NCBI RefSeq assembly: GCF_014803385.1
Contig: NZ_JACYFC010000001.1
Span: 330,136 to 394,135, forward strand
Direction: 5' to 3'
Length of the DNA: 64,000 bases
Source: Marinomonas colpomeniae
Lineage (GTDB): Bacteria; Pseudomonadota; Gammaproteobacteria; Pseudomonadales; Marinomonadaceae
This document shows, piece after piece, positions 8,686 to 17,448 of the stretch. The notes beneath the pieces are model-generated. The model saw only the letters and a list, made by a program, of their open reading frames with translations. It searched no databases and was not told the DNA's origin. Positions within the stretch are counted from its first letter, which is position 1; the number at the start of each line of letters is the position of its first letter. A program made the position numbers and the translations under genes.

Positions 8686-9996
8686 ATGCGAGTAACAAAT
8701 AATCTAATTTATGGGCAGTCAAGCAGGGCAATTAGTCAGGCCAATGAGAAAATACTGCATGTCCAAGAAAAAATTGCAGCACAAACTGACATTGTAAAAC
8801 CAAGCGATAACCCAGTGGGTGCAAGTCAGGTTTTAATGTATCAAAGTAGTAGCCATCAATTGGAACTTTTTGATGATGCAATGAAAATGGCAACCAGTAA
8901 TCTTGAATATCAAGAGGTCGCTTTAGATAGCTTAAATGCCTTTATGGACGATGTTCGAACGCTTTTTATTCAGGCTCAGAATGACATTAATACGCAAGAT
9001 GATATAGATGCAATTGTACAAGAAATAACCATGATTACAGAATCTATGGCTGAGTTAATGAACTCAAGAAGTGCTGATGGAAGCTACATTTTTGCGGGCA
9101 CTGATACACTTTCTCCTGCATTTGTATTAAACAGTCAAGGTCGTTATGAATGGGCTGGTAATGAGGGTCAGAAATACGCACAAATTTCTGAAAATATGAA
9201 AATTCCAGTAACTGATTCTGGAAAAAAACTGTTTCAAGATATTTGGACAAACCGTTCATTTACACCTGAGTTAATCATTGGTGATGTCTCTCTTTCTGCA
9301 AAAGTTCAAAACCAAGGTGACTTTGATACGTTCATGGAAGACTTTTATGATCCAGAGAATGCATCTTCTAATATGTATTATTTAACTACCTCCCCTGTAC
9401 TTGCTGAAGGTGAGGCAGCTAAACCTCTTGATTCAACTTATATCGGATCAGATACAAGGGAAGATCAATATAGACGCAGAGCTTTTGATGGTACGCCAGG
9501 GACTTACCGTATTATGAATAATTCTGGTGAAGAAGTTTCTTCTGGTTCTTATACCGCAGGTAAACCTATCGCCTTTGGTGGTATGTCATTTCTTGTGAGA
9601 GGAGAGCCAGGTGCTGCTATAGATTTTTCTTTGGATAAACCTAGACGTGATAATGTACTTAACGAAATAAATGACACATTAGCGGTTTTAAGTAATGAGT
9701 TCTCTACTCATGAAGAGAGGGAAGAGGCTTTCTTTGATGCGACTACTAGTGTTAATAACGCTCAGCGCATGGTTGGTGAAGGTCGCTCAGCTGTAGGCGC
9801 TCGATTGAATATTCTTCGAGAGAGAGAGGATTTTAGCTCTGCAAATCAACTCTCAAACTCAGTGGCTCAAGATAGAATCGGTGGTTTAAGCATAGCTGAA
9901 GCCGCAACAGAACTATCTATGAAAGAAGCCGCGTTAGATGCTTCTCAGAAAGTGTTTAATCGAATTAGTAATCTTTCTTTATTCAATAAAATGTAA
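8686..9996 (+). CDS. flgL: Flagellar hook-associated protein 3 FlgL
   Basis: FlgL is the second hook-filament junction protein, contacting flagellin. The 436-residue product begins MRVTNNLIYGQSSRAISQAN and contains KIAAQTDIVKPSDNPVGASQ and SADGSYIFAGT, characteristic of the flagellin/FlgL N-terminal domain. The C-terminus ends in LSMKEAALDASQKVFNRIS. It is longer than enteric FlgL (about 317), with the extra residues in the middle. The 4-nt gap to flgK implies translational coupling. Confidence 0.96.
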   Translation: MRVTNNLIYGQSSRAISQANEKILHVQEKIAAQTDIVKPSDNPVGASQVLMYQSSSHQLELFDDAMKMATSNLEYQEVALDSLNAFMDDVRTLFIQAQNDINTQDDIDAIVQEITMITESMAELMNSRSADGSYIFAGTDTLSPAFVLNSQGRYEWAGNEGQKYAQISENMKIPVTDSGKKLFQDIWTNRSFTPELIIGDVSLSAKVQNQGDFDTFMEDFYDPENASSNMYYLTTSPVLAEGEAAKPLDSTYIGSDTREDQYRRRAFDGTPGTYRIMNNSGEEVSSGSYTAGKPIAFGGMSFLVRGEPGAAIDFSLDKPRRDNVLNEINDTLAVLSNEFSTHEEREEAFFDATTSVNNAQRMVGEGRSAVGARLNILREREDFSSANQLSNSVAQDRIGGLSIAEAATELSMKEAALDASQKVFNRISNLSLFNKM

Positions 9997-10018
9997 GTTT
10001 TGGGAGATTGGTTAAAAA

Positions 10019-11575
10019 ATGTCAGCATTTAAAATAGAATCTTGTTTTGGGGCTGATATCAATGTCGGGTATTTCAATTTAGACGAGATACTCGATATTA
10101 TGCAAATAAAAAAAGCAGTGCTAGATAGTAAGCGAGTTAAGAGTTTAATTGCTCTTAATGGTCGAAAAGACCGCATAGTAAGTATTGCTATGAGGCAGGT
10201 TGCTTTTGATATCCTTCGCCCTACTCTTGAATCTGCCTTCCTTCCTTATGACTCTTATCATGTTAATGATTATAAACTTTTAAATACTCGCCGAGAGCGC
10301 TTATACGATGCGCAAGAGCGATGCCTTATATTATGTATGTCTATAGCGAGTGGCCGATCGGTAAAAAGCCTTAGAAAGCTCAACCTCGAATTAAACACTA
10401 AAGAGTTGCGCAGTAAATATTCTAAAAATCAGAGTCTTTTTCGCTATTTTAGAGAAGAGCTCAATGAGCAGACAAGAGAGCACATCCTTACGTATAAATC
10501 TCGTATGGATAAGGAATCTGGAGGAGAAGGCGTTAAAAACGCTATCGATGTTGATACCTCAGAAGTAATAACAGAACAAGATGTTCCCAAAACGTCTATT
10601 GCTAAAAGGCCTCATTTAGAAAATAAACTCATTCCAACGTCATTCGATGATGAAACAGCTACAGCGCTTAAGTTATTTCAAGATGGACACTTGCTGTTGT
10701 CAGTTCAAGTAGAAAGATTCAAGCGCGGCGATCAATTAGAAGTAGTTGAGTTGATGAAGTTTTGTCGTCGTTTGGTTGAATCTCATACTCGTAATAATTT
10801 TTCCCTTATGGCAATTCGACATATTAAAGATGCGTCTTCTTATTTAGAGCAGCACGCGATGGGAATGGCTGTACTTGGGATACATTTTGCTAAAGCAATG
10901 AAATTATCGAGTGCTTATGTCGAGGTTATTTCTCTTGGTGCTTTGTTATTTGATCTAGGTAGGTTCCGATTGCCTATGGCAATGGTTACGAAAACGACCA
11001 AAATGACATCAGGCGAGTTTGATTTGTTTCGAAAACACATACAGTTTGGGGAGCAAATTTTACAAAAATGTGAAGGCATACCTAAAGCTGTGTATCAAAT
11101 GCTCTATGACCATCATGAAAAAATAGATGGATCAGGTTATCCAGAAGGTAAGCAAGATCAAGAGATATCTGTTTATGGGAAAATTGCTGCAATTGTTGAT
11201 GCTTATGATGCCATCACATCTGAGCAATCACATAAACCTTCTATAGGGCCAATATTAGCTTGTGTAAAACTCAAAAAAGAGTCAGGTTTAGCGTTTGATA
11301 AGGAACTTCTAAGTATTTTCCTTAAAAGCATTGGAACTATACCTGTTGGCTCTTGTGTTGCTTTATCTAATGGTAGAGTTGGTTTTGTATTGACTCTTAA
11401 TAAGTCTTTTCAGCCGTCTTTAATTAGACAAGTATATAGTATAACGAATAAAGCCTTTATAGAGGCCTCAGATATCGAGTTGAATAAGTCGGCAGCGTTA
11501 AGATCGGAAGTTTTTATTGAGAAAGAAATAAATCCACAGACTCTTAAGTTGCAATTTATCGATCATATTTCATAG
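10019..11575 (+). CDS. HD-GYP-type protein with a degenerate HD motif
   Basis: The 518-residue soluble protein has an unrecognised N-terminal half (about 1-200) and a C-terminal HD-GYP-like domain (about 210-440). The GYP part is intact (HHEKIDGSGYPEG, residues 365-377). The position where active phosphodiesterases have HDIGK reads FDLGR (residues 311-315), so the metal-binding His is missing while Asp remains. HD-GYP enzymes hydrolyse cyclic di-GMP; this protein may bind it without cleaving it. It starts 22 nt after flgL, suggesting cotranscription and a link between c-di-GMP and filament assembly. Its TAG stop lies at the start of a perfect octamer array. Confidence 0.8.
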   Translation: MSAFKIESCFGADINVGYFNLDEILDIMQIKKAVLDSKRVKSLIALNGRKDRIVSIAMRQVAFDILRPTLESAFLPYDSYHVNDYKLLNTRRERLYDAQERCLILCMSIASGRSVKSLRKLNLELNTKELRSKYSKNQSLFRYFREELNEQTREHILTYKSRMDKESGGEGVKNAIDVDTSEVITEQDVPKTSIAKRPHLENKLIPTSFDDETATALKLFQDGHLLLSVQVERFKRGDQLEVVELMKFCRRLVESHTRNNFSLMAIRHIKDASSYLEQHAMGMAVLGIHFAKAMKLSSAYVEVISLGALLFDLGRFRLPMAMVTKTTKMTSGEFDLFRKHIQFGEQILQKCEGIPKAVYQMLYDHHEKIDGSGYPEGKQDQEISVYGKIAAIVDAYDAITSEQSHKPSIGPILACVKLKKESGLAFDKELLSIFLKSIGTIPVGSCVALSNGRVGFVLTLNKSFQPSLIRQVYSITNKAFIEASDIELNKSAALRSEVFIEKEINPQTLKLQFIDHIS

Positions 11576-11685
11576 TTCACCAGTTCACCAGTTCACCAGT
11601 TCACCAGTTCACCAGTTCACCAGTTCACCAGTTCACCAGTTCACCAGTTCACCAGTTCACCAGTTCACCAGTTCACCAGTTCACC
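11574..11685 (+). repeat. Perfect tandem octamer array (AGTTCACC)14
   Basis: Fourteen uninterrupted identical copies of AGTTCACC occupy exactly 112 bp. The first copy begins with the AG of the TAG stop codon of the HD-GYP gene. A perfect microsatellite of this unit length is expected to slip during replication. Because it lies after the stop codon, copy-number change would alter the spacer and 3' RNA rather than the reading frame. After the array, 11686-11940 is AT-rich with no supportable gene. Confidence 0.97.
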
Positions 11686-11943
11686 TTTATCTACTTATTA
11701 ATTTCTGATTTTTACACAAAGGTGCTGCTTAATTTACTTCATTTGCTAATTAAGTTGCTTAATTCTATTTTTGAAGTGTGATTAATTTTATTTTTTTGCT
11801 TTTTTCAGAGCGAATAAAACCTCATTTCTCCCCGTTATTTGATGCGGCTTTTTTGAAAACTTTAGCGTTTCATTCAATATTTTTACTTTATTTTATTAAT
11901 ATCAATTTTTTAGGTTTTTTTGCCATTTTTTTCTCTTTTTTTT

Positions 11944-11970
11944 TAAAGTTTTTTGGCCTTAGTACGATAA
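11944..11970 (+). promoter_or_regulatory. Sigma-28 (FliA) promoter P1 of flagellin 1
   Basis: TAAAGTTT, 11 nt, then TACGATAA matches the FliA consensus TAAAGTTT-N11-GCCGATAA, with a perfect -35 and six of eight bases in the -10. It is the distal of two similar sites upstream of the flagellin gene, 90 bp before the proximal one. Confidence 0.65.
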
Positions 11971-12033
11971 CTTTGAGTAACGTTTTTTTGAGTGATTAAA
12001 AAATTAAAATCTCAAAAAATCATAAAAAAATAT

Positions 12034-12060
12034 TAAAGATAATCACATTTATGTCGATAA
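12034..12060 (+). promoter_or_regulatory. Sigma-28 (FliA) promoter P2 of flagellin 1
   Basis: TAAAG, 14 nt, then GTCGATAA reproduces the FliA geometry with seven of eight -10 bases. It leaves a 5' leader of about 70 nt before the flagellin ATG at 12140. The sequence just downstream (CGATAACTTT) is identical to that in P1, which suggests a local duplication. Confidence 0.75.
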
Positions 12061-12139
12061 CTTTAATAAGAGACAAAAACCAAATAATCAATTAAATCAA
12101 AAGGTTGTCTCGTTAAAAAACATTCTTAGGAGAGAAAAA

Positions 12140-13024
12140 ATGGCTTTATACGTAAATACTAATGTGTCCTCGCTGAATGCTCAGCGTATGCTAAATAACT
12201 CTAGTCGAGAGCTAGATACATCCTTCCAACGTTTGTCTTCTGGTAAGCGTATTAACAGCGCAGCAGATGACGCCGCAGGTCTTCAAATTTCCGACCGCTT
12301 GACCTCGCAAATTAATGGTTTGAACCAATCAGTACGAAATGCAAATGATGGTATTTCATTAGCTCAAACAGCTGAAGGTGCGTTGGATGAAACGACAAGT
12401 ATGTTGCAGCGTATGCGTACTTTATCTATTCAGTCTGCTAACGGATCAAATTCAGCGAAAGATCGGGTTGCCCTACAACAAGAAATGGCACAACTATCTC
12501 AAGAGATTAACCGTATTGCAGATACAACGACATTTGGTGGCGCTAATTTATTAGATGGTACTTACCAAGGCATTTTCCAGGTAGGTGCGGATGCTAACCA
12601 AACCATCAGTTTTACTATGGAATTTGGTGGTGCGAATAATTCTATTGATTATCAGGCGAATAATGGCTTTACCATGTCGGGTTTATCGAATCAGGCCTCA
12701 TCTCAAGTAAGTGAAACGACAGCCTCCGTGTCAACAGCTGTTAATGCACAGAGTATGATTGCGATTATCGACTCTATGATTGCCGCAGTGGATTATAAAC
12801 GGGCTGAGTTGGGTGCAATACAAAACCGTTTCAGCTCCACTATTACTAACTTGAGTAATATCTCTGAAAACGTATCTGCCGCTCGAGCGCGAGTGCGTGA
12901 TGCCGATTTTGCGCAAGAGACGGCTAACCTGACTAGTACGCAAATTTTGCAACAGGCGAGTAGTACTATTCTTTCGCAAGCGAATCAGCGTCCACAGACG
13001 GCACTGTCTCTATTAGGTAATTAA
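12140..13024 (+). CDS. fliC: Flagellin (first copy)
   Basis: This is a filament subunit of 294 residues. The conserved N-terminal D0/D1 domain ([20 protein letters not shown], then [20 protein letters not shown]) and C-terminal domain ([20 protein letters not shown], then [16 protein letters not shown]) are both complete. The central variable region is short (about residues 140-210), so the outer D2/D3 domains are minimal. A GGAGAG ribosome site precedes the ATG. The gene has its own sigma-28 promoters and terminator and is probably transcribed alone. A second, closely related flagellin lies 3 kb downstream; which one is the major filament protein cannot be told from sequence. Confidence 0.98.
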   Translation: MALYVNTNVSSLNAQRMLNNSSRELDTSFQRLSSGKRINSAADDAAGLQISDRLTSQINGLNQSVRNANDGISLAQTAEGALDETTSMLQRMRTLSIQSANGSNSAKDRVALQQEMAQLSQEINRIADTTTFGGANLLDGTYQGIFQVGADANQTISFTMEFGGANNSIDYQANNGFTMSGLSNQASSQVSETTASVSTAVNAQSMIAIIDSMIAAVDYKRAELGAIQNRFSSTITNLSNISENVSAARARVRDADFAQETANLTSTQILQQASSTILSQANQRPQTALSLLGN

Positions 13025-13130
13025 TTTAAAAACAGAATGATGTAAAGCAGTGGCAGACAGCTGCTTATTCAAACTCTTCGAGTGTTTCTCGGAATATAGG
13101 CTACTTCTCTCTCCTAGAGGTGCCTTTTCA

Positions 13131-13162
13131 GCCGGGTGGATTTTTTCACCCGGCATTTTTTT
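13131..13162 (+). terminator. Rho-independent terminator after flagellin 1
   Basis: A perfect stem GCCGGGTG / CACCCGGC with a T-rich loop is followed by ATTTTTTT. It is GC-rich in an AT-rich setting, about 105 nt after the flagellin stop, and should end the monocistronic flagellin mRNA. Confidence 0.93.
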
Positions 13163-13246
13163 ACCTAAATATTGGTTTTCAACCGTTTTAGGGCGTTTTT
13201 TAGGAGAAAAATTTTGTTCGAGGCTTATATCAAAGGGGGTTATAGG

Positions 13247-13639
13247 ATGAATGTAATAAGTATTAGTAGTCGTATTTTATCTCTGACTGACTTTGATAGT
13301 GGCTTTTTTTCTGTAGCTAAAAAAGCTCCGATTTTAAAGCTTCGTATGCAAAGACAAAATGCTTTATCTAATGTCGTATTTTTATTTCAATTCTTGTTCC
13401 TTTCTCAATTTTCGAACCGAGTCTTTAGGTTGGATAAAAACCACATCTTATTACAGTGGCAGTTTTTTGCTACTCCTAGTCTTTTTGTTAACAACATTAA
13501 TGTAAAGGTGTCTGGTAAAAAAAATCTTGGTTTGAAGAGGGGGGCGTTTTTGAATAGAGGAAGCCTCAGCCCTGAACGATTGAATTCAGACGATATACAT
13601 GTACTTCAAAACTACTTGAGTTTCTATACAGAAGTTTAA
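13247..13639 (+). CDS. Hypothetical protein, unrecognised
   Basis: This is an open frame of about 130 codons from ATG 13247, preceded by AAGGGGG at about 9 nt. The product is basic with a hydrophobic stretch (VVFLFQFLFLSQF, about residues 42-54) and no motif I recognise. An alternative in-frame start at 13172 would add 25 residues with no obvious ribosome site. It lies just after the flagellin 1 terminator and before the decayed repeat array, in DNA with few other open frames, so it may be a chance or decaying frame. No function is proposed. Confidence 0.3.
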   Translation: MNVISISSRILSLTDFDSGFFSVAKKAPILKLRMQRQNALSNVVFLFQFLFLSQFSNRVFRLDKNHILLQWQFFATPSLFVNNINVKVSGKKNLGLKRGAFLNRGSLSPERLNSDDIHVLQNYLSFYTEV

Positions 13640-13731
13640 TACGTAGTTTTTTATGCATTGACGAAAAATTTTTGATTTCCGGCCATGTTCTTAGTCGAGA
13701 TCCTTTTCATTGAGAAATAAAGATTTGGAAT

Positions 13732-15700
13732 GACAAATTATTAATAGCTTATTGATGGATAACCCAAGTAGAAAAACGATAACTGTATGTTTTTCTTTGG
13801 ATTAAAGAGCGTCGTATTAGAGTTTTTTTACATTGTTTCGAAGAACATGTGTATTGGGATGGATTATTGCGTTTAGAAAAAATTTCTGTTTATACGGGAC
13901 GTACCTTGATACCTCATATTTTTTCTTGGGTCTCTACTGTGTATAGGTGTTGGGTTATCGCTTATGGTTTCGAATTTGTTCGACAGATATGGATCATGAC
14001 GACGATTCGAACTGATTTTTAAGGTGACAGATTTTACAAACTAGAAGAGGTTTTTGGGAACACATTCCTATCGAAATGCTATTTGTTATTAAGGGGCGTG
14101 GATCAGAAATCAAATGGTCGAAATATAAAATAATTTAGAAAGCGAAGTGATTCGGAGTAGATGCTATCAGCAGAGTATTGATGGATAAACAAAACAGTAA
14201 AACAGTAAAACAGTAAAACGGTAAAACGGTAAAGGCATGTTTGTCTTTGGTCTAAAACGCATTGCATATGTGAGTTCTCAGGCATATTTGAAAAATATGT
14301 GTATTGGGGTGAATCAATGTACTTAGAAGAATCTGTTGTTTATACGGAGCGAACTTTGACGTCTTATTTTTTTACATCACTACAAAGTATAGGTATTGGA
14401 TTGGAGTTTATTCGTTGGACATGAGTCATTGTGGCGACTCAAGAAAATTATGTGTAGTGATGGAACTTATAACAGGACGAAGTATTTTTGCGTGCTTTTT
14501 TATCGAAGTGTTATTGATCGGTAGACACTGAGTGTTAGAGGCCAGGTACCTGAAATACATAAATGATTTAGAAATTAAGTGATTGGAGTGCGGATTATCA
14601 ATAGCGCATTTGTGGATAAGCGAAATAGTAGAGCGTTAATAACATATTTGGCTTTGGACTAAAGTCTAATTTATGCGTGATTACTCAAAAACGTTCGAAA
14701 AATATACGAATTCGAGTGAATTAATCTGTTTAGAAAAAGCTGCCTGTTGTACAGGGGGCTCTTGGGCATTATTTTCTGTTTTTTGAATAGCTACAAAGTA
14801 TCGACGTCGTAGTTATTTATGTTTTGGAATTTATTTATCGGTTTAAGAATGCCGTGACTTAGAAATTAGGTGGTTTGAAATATGGGCGATCAGCCAAGTA
14901 TTGATGCATAAGCAAAACAGTAAAGTGCTAAGAGTGTATGTAGCTCTGGACGAAAGTGCAGTTTATGCATGGTTACTTAAGTGCGTTTGAAAAATATATG
15001 TACTTGAATGAATCGATAAGTTGAGACAAGTCTGTTGTTTATACGGAGCGAATCTTGGTGCTTTTTACATCGCTAAATATAACAAGTTTAAGTTGTTGCT
15101 TATGGTTTGGGGTTTATTTATTGGTTTAAAAACGCAAAGACTTTGAAGCTGAGTAATTGAGCTTAGGTGAATTTGGACGGATGAATGTATTCAAAAAAAT
15201 TGTTTTTTTTGTAGTGGACGACTTTTAGCATCTGATTTTTTGCTTTTCGAATAGCCATAAAACGCAGATGTACGATTGCTTATTATGATTTGGAAATTCT
15301 CAAATGAGTTATGTCTCATGATGAAGGTGCTAATTAATAGTATTCAGGTCATGCAATTTTTCAAAAGAAGAGACTGAATTTGGTTAGCGCTTCTTTTTCT
15401 TGAAGTGTTACGGATTAGAAATTAAGTGTTTTAAACGTCGGTTTGTAGTTGAAATTTGTGTTGGGAAATAGGTTTCTATTTTGGAAATGATTTTAGCTCA
15501 GCATTTGTTGACTCTTAAGGCCTGTTTTATGTCGACTGCTTTGCAGTTTATTTTTTAGTTTAGAGCGCTTAATTGTCATTAAAGCTACGTGGCATTTTTT
15601 TAAAGAATTGAGGCAAAAAGCGGATGTTTTTTGCTGTGAGGAAGGCTTTGTTTTGCCTTTTTGGGGTATATGAATTTAAGAGCTGTATTTGATTTGTTGG
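13732..15700 (+). repeat. Array of about six degenerate direct repeats between the flagellin genes
   Basis: Unit starts, recognised by variants of TTTAGAAATTAAGTGATTGG, fall near 13732, 14134, 14567, 14858, 15142 and 15414. Most units keep the same order of diverged blocks: TATTGATGGATAA, then CTTTGGACTAAAG, then AATATGTGTATTGGG with GAATCAAT, then TGTTGTTTATACGGAGCGAA, then CTTATGGTTTGG, then TTTATTTATCGG. Units are about 400-430 bp in the first two copies and about 270-290 bp later, largely because a distal block ending in TATCGAAGTGTTA is missing from the third and fourth units. No long open frame runs through any unit. The last unit fades out before the flagellin 2 promoter. Confidence 0.75.
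14191..14230 (+). repeat. Short tandem octamer array AAAAC(A/G)GT x5
   Basis: Three copies of AAAACAGT are followed by two copies of AAAACGGT. The array lies inside the second unit of the larger repeat array. The fourth unit has a single AAAACAGT-like element at the matching place, so the octamer seems to have expanded locally. Confidence 0.9.
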
Positions 15701-15943
15701 TGAGGTTGTTTATTCGGTCAGTTGTTTGTCTATTTAATGTGACCATTTAGCAAATTTGAAGCAGTATTCTCTATTTTTTATGCTTAATAAGTGTTGGTTT
15801 AACGGAAATAAGCACTTTTTAGTAAAAAAAGTAGAAAAAAATTTAATTGTTTTAAATTTAATTAAAACAATTACTTAGGCAATTATTTGCCATATAAAAG
15901 GAAGGTTTTTTCCGACTGTCGGTAATTATTTTCCTTAATTGAC

Positions 15944-15970
15944 TAAAGGTTTTCAAATTCTTGTCGAAAA
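15944..15970 (+). promoter_or_regulatory. Sigma-28 (FliA) promoter of flagellin 2
   Basis: TAAAG, 14 nt, then GTCGAAAA has the same spacing as the two sites before flagellin 1. It lies 54 nt before the flagellin 2 ATG. Upstream, 15701-15943 holds only AT-rich sequence in which I see no gene. Confidence 0.7.
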
Positions 15971-16023
15971 CCTTAATACGATCTGCTTACTTGCAGGATT
16001 TAATGAAAATTTAGGAGGCTATG

Positions 16024-16908
16024 ATGGCTCTTTACGTAAATACAAATACTTCATCTTTAAACGCACAGCGCTCTTTGATGAACTCTAGTAATGATTTGGA
16101 TACCTCTTACCAGCGTTTGTCTTCTGGTCAGCGTATTAATAGCGCTAGAGATGATGCTGCAGGTCTTCAAATTTCGGATCGATTAACATCTCAGGTTAAT
16201 GGCCTTAACCAATCAGTACGTAACGCCAATGATGGTATTTCTGTAGCTCAAACTGCAGAGGGTGCTTTGGATGAAACAACAAGTATGTTGCAACGTATGC
16301 GTACTTTGTCTATCCAGTCTGCTAACGGATCGAACTCTGATAGTGACCGTGTTGCGCTACAACAAGAAATTAAACAGTTATCTACAGAGATTAACCGTAT
16401 TGCTGATATCACGACTTTTGGTGGTGAAAAACTATTAGCAGGTGAATATGAAGGTATTTTCCAAGTAGGTGCTGATTCAAACCAGACAATCAGTTTCAGT
16501 ATGACTACTGGTGGTGCGTCTAACTCAATTGATTTTGCTGGTAATGCTGGTTTCACAATGTCTGGTCTGTCAAGTAGTTCAGCAACAGCTCAAGTGAGTG
16601 TAACAAGTGCTTCAGTATCTTCTGTTGCTAACGCTCAGAGCATGATTGATATTATTGATACTATGATTAGCGCAGTTGACTCTAAACGTGCTGATTTGGG
16701 TGCGATTCAAAACCGTTTTGGTTCTTCTATCAGTAACTTGAGTAACATTTCTGAAAACGTATCTGCTGCACGTTCTCGTGTTCGTGATGCTGACTTTGCT
16801 GAAGAAACTGCGAAACTAACAAGTACGCAAATTCTTCAACAAGCAAGTTCATCTATTTTGTCTCAAGCAAACCAACGTCCACAAACCGCTTTGTCTCTAC
16901 TAGGCTAA
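16024..16908 (+). CDS. fliC: Flagellin (second copy)
   Basis: This second filament subunit has 294 residues and is closely similar along its length to the first. The N-terminus is [20 protein letters not shown] and the C-terminus [16 protein letters not shown]. Differences concentrate in the central region (about 120-200). Two ATGs are adjacent; I chose 16024 because AGGAGG is 5 nt before it but only 2 nt before 16021, and because flagellins start MALYVN. It leads a fliC-flaG-fliD-fliS-fliT-maf run, whereas the first copy stands alone. Confidence 0.98.
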   Translation: MALYVNTNTSSLNAQRSLMNSSNDLDTSYQRLSSGQRINSARDDAAGLQISDRLTSQVNGLNQSVRNANDGISVAQTAEGALDETTSMLQRMRTLSIQSANGSNSDSDRVALQQEIKQLSTEINRIADITTFGGEKLLAGEYEGIFQVGADSNQTISFSMTTGGASNSIDFAGNAGFTMSGLSSSSATAQVSVTSASVSSVANAQSMIDIIDTMISAVDSKRADLGAIQNRFGSSISNLSNISENVSAARSRVRDADFAEETAKLTSTQILQQASSSILSQANQRPQTALSLLG

Positions 16909-16931
16909 GCACTATAGTGGTCAGGAATTAG

Positions 16932-16964
16932 AGCTGGGGCTTACTTTTGTAGTCTCAGCTTTTG
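16932..16964 (+). terminator. Terminator or attenuator after flagellin 2
   Basis: The stem AGCTGGGGCT / AGTCTCAGCT (two G-T pairs) around a 10-nt-class loop is followed by a weak T-rich tract. It lies between flagellin 2 and flaG, so partial read-through would give excess flagellin mRNA over the accessory genes. Confidence 0.6.
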
Positions 16965-16985
16965 TTTATTCGGAGGGAATTTTGG

Positions 16986-17408
16986 ATGTCTATTAATACA
17001 AATGATTTTTCTAAACAAAACATAAACTATTCTGTAAACACAGATCATAGAACTGCTGAAGAATTTACTGCATTACGTCAAGCGAATGCTAAAGTTGTTC
17101 AAAATATGACCGATACGGCTAAGTCAGATTCAGAGAATAAAGACTCTCGATCTTTTGCTTCTTCAGTCAAAATTGAACCTCGTGAAATTGAGGCGGCAAA
17201 TGAAAAAATGTCTCAGCTAAATGTTCAGTTAACCTTTGAAATGACAGAAGAACGAGAGCAGAATATAGTAAAAGTTTTAGATCAGACTACAGGTGATGTT
17301 GTTCGTCAAATTCCGACGGAAGACTTTCTTAAAATGTCTGAGAGAATTGATGCTATTATGGATCAGCTTACTGATATCAAAGGAACTTTGGTAAATAGCG
17401 AGGCTTGA
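16986..17408 (+). CDS. flaG: FlaG family protein
   Basis: This small protein (140 residues) of the FlaG/YvyC family affects filament length in polar flagella. The family core is at residues about 75-135: NEKMSQLNVQLTFEMTEERE, then VKVLDQTTGDVVRQIPTEDF with LKMSERIDAI. The N-terminal half is polar and probably disordered. I chose ATG 16986 with GGAGG 9 nt upstream; an in-frame TTG at 16962 overlaps the terminator stem. It lies between flagellin and fliD, as in Vibrio and Pseudomonas. Confidence 0.9.
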   Translation: MSINTNDFSKQNINYSVNTDHRTAEEFTALRQANAKVVQNMTDTAKSDSENKDSRSFASSVKIEPREIEAANEKMSQLNVQLTFEMTEEREQNIVKVLDQTTGDVVRQIPTEDFLKMSERIDAIMDQLTDIKGTLVNSEA

Positions 17409-17448
17409 TTAGTTAATAGGTAATGTAGAAACTCTAGGAGATAAAGTT

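Noticed and set aside
11574-11685. CRISPR array
   Set aside because: Period is 8 bp with no spacers, and there are no cas genes nearby; it is a microsatellite.
11778-11999. 73-codon Phe-rich frame upstream of flagellin 1
   Set aside because: Composition reflects T-rich DNA, it overlaps the P1 sigma-28 promoter, and there is no ribosome site.
14103-14285. 60-codon minus-strand frame in the repeat array
   Set aside because: The repeated VLLFYCFTVL pattern is just the octamer microsatellite translated; not conserved in the other units.
15875-15892. Sigma-54 promoter before flagellin 2 (AGGCAATTATTTGCC)
   Set aside because: The GG to GC spacing is one base short and a good sigma-28 site lies downstream; it is a small inverted repeat only.
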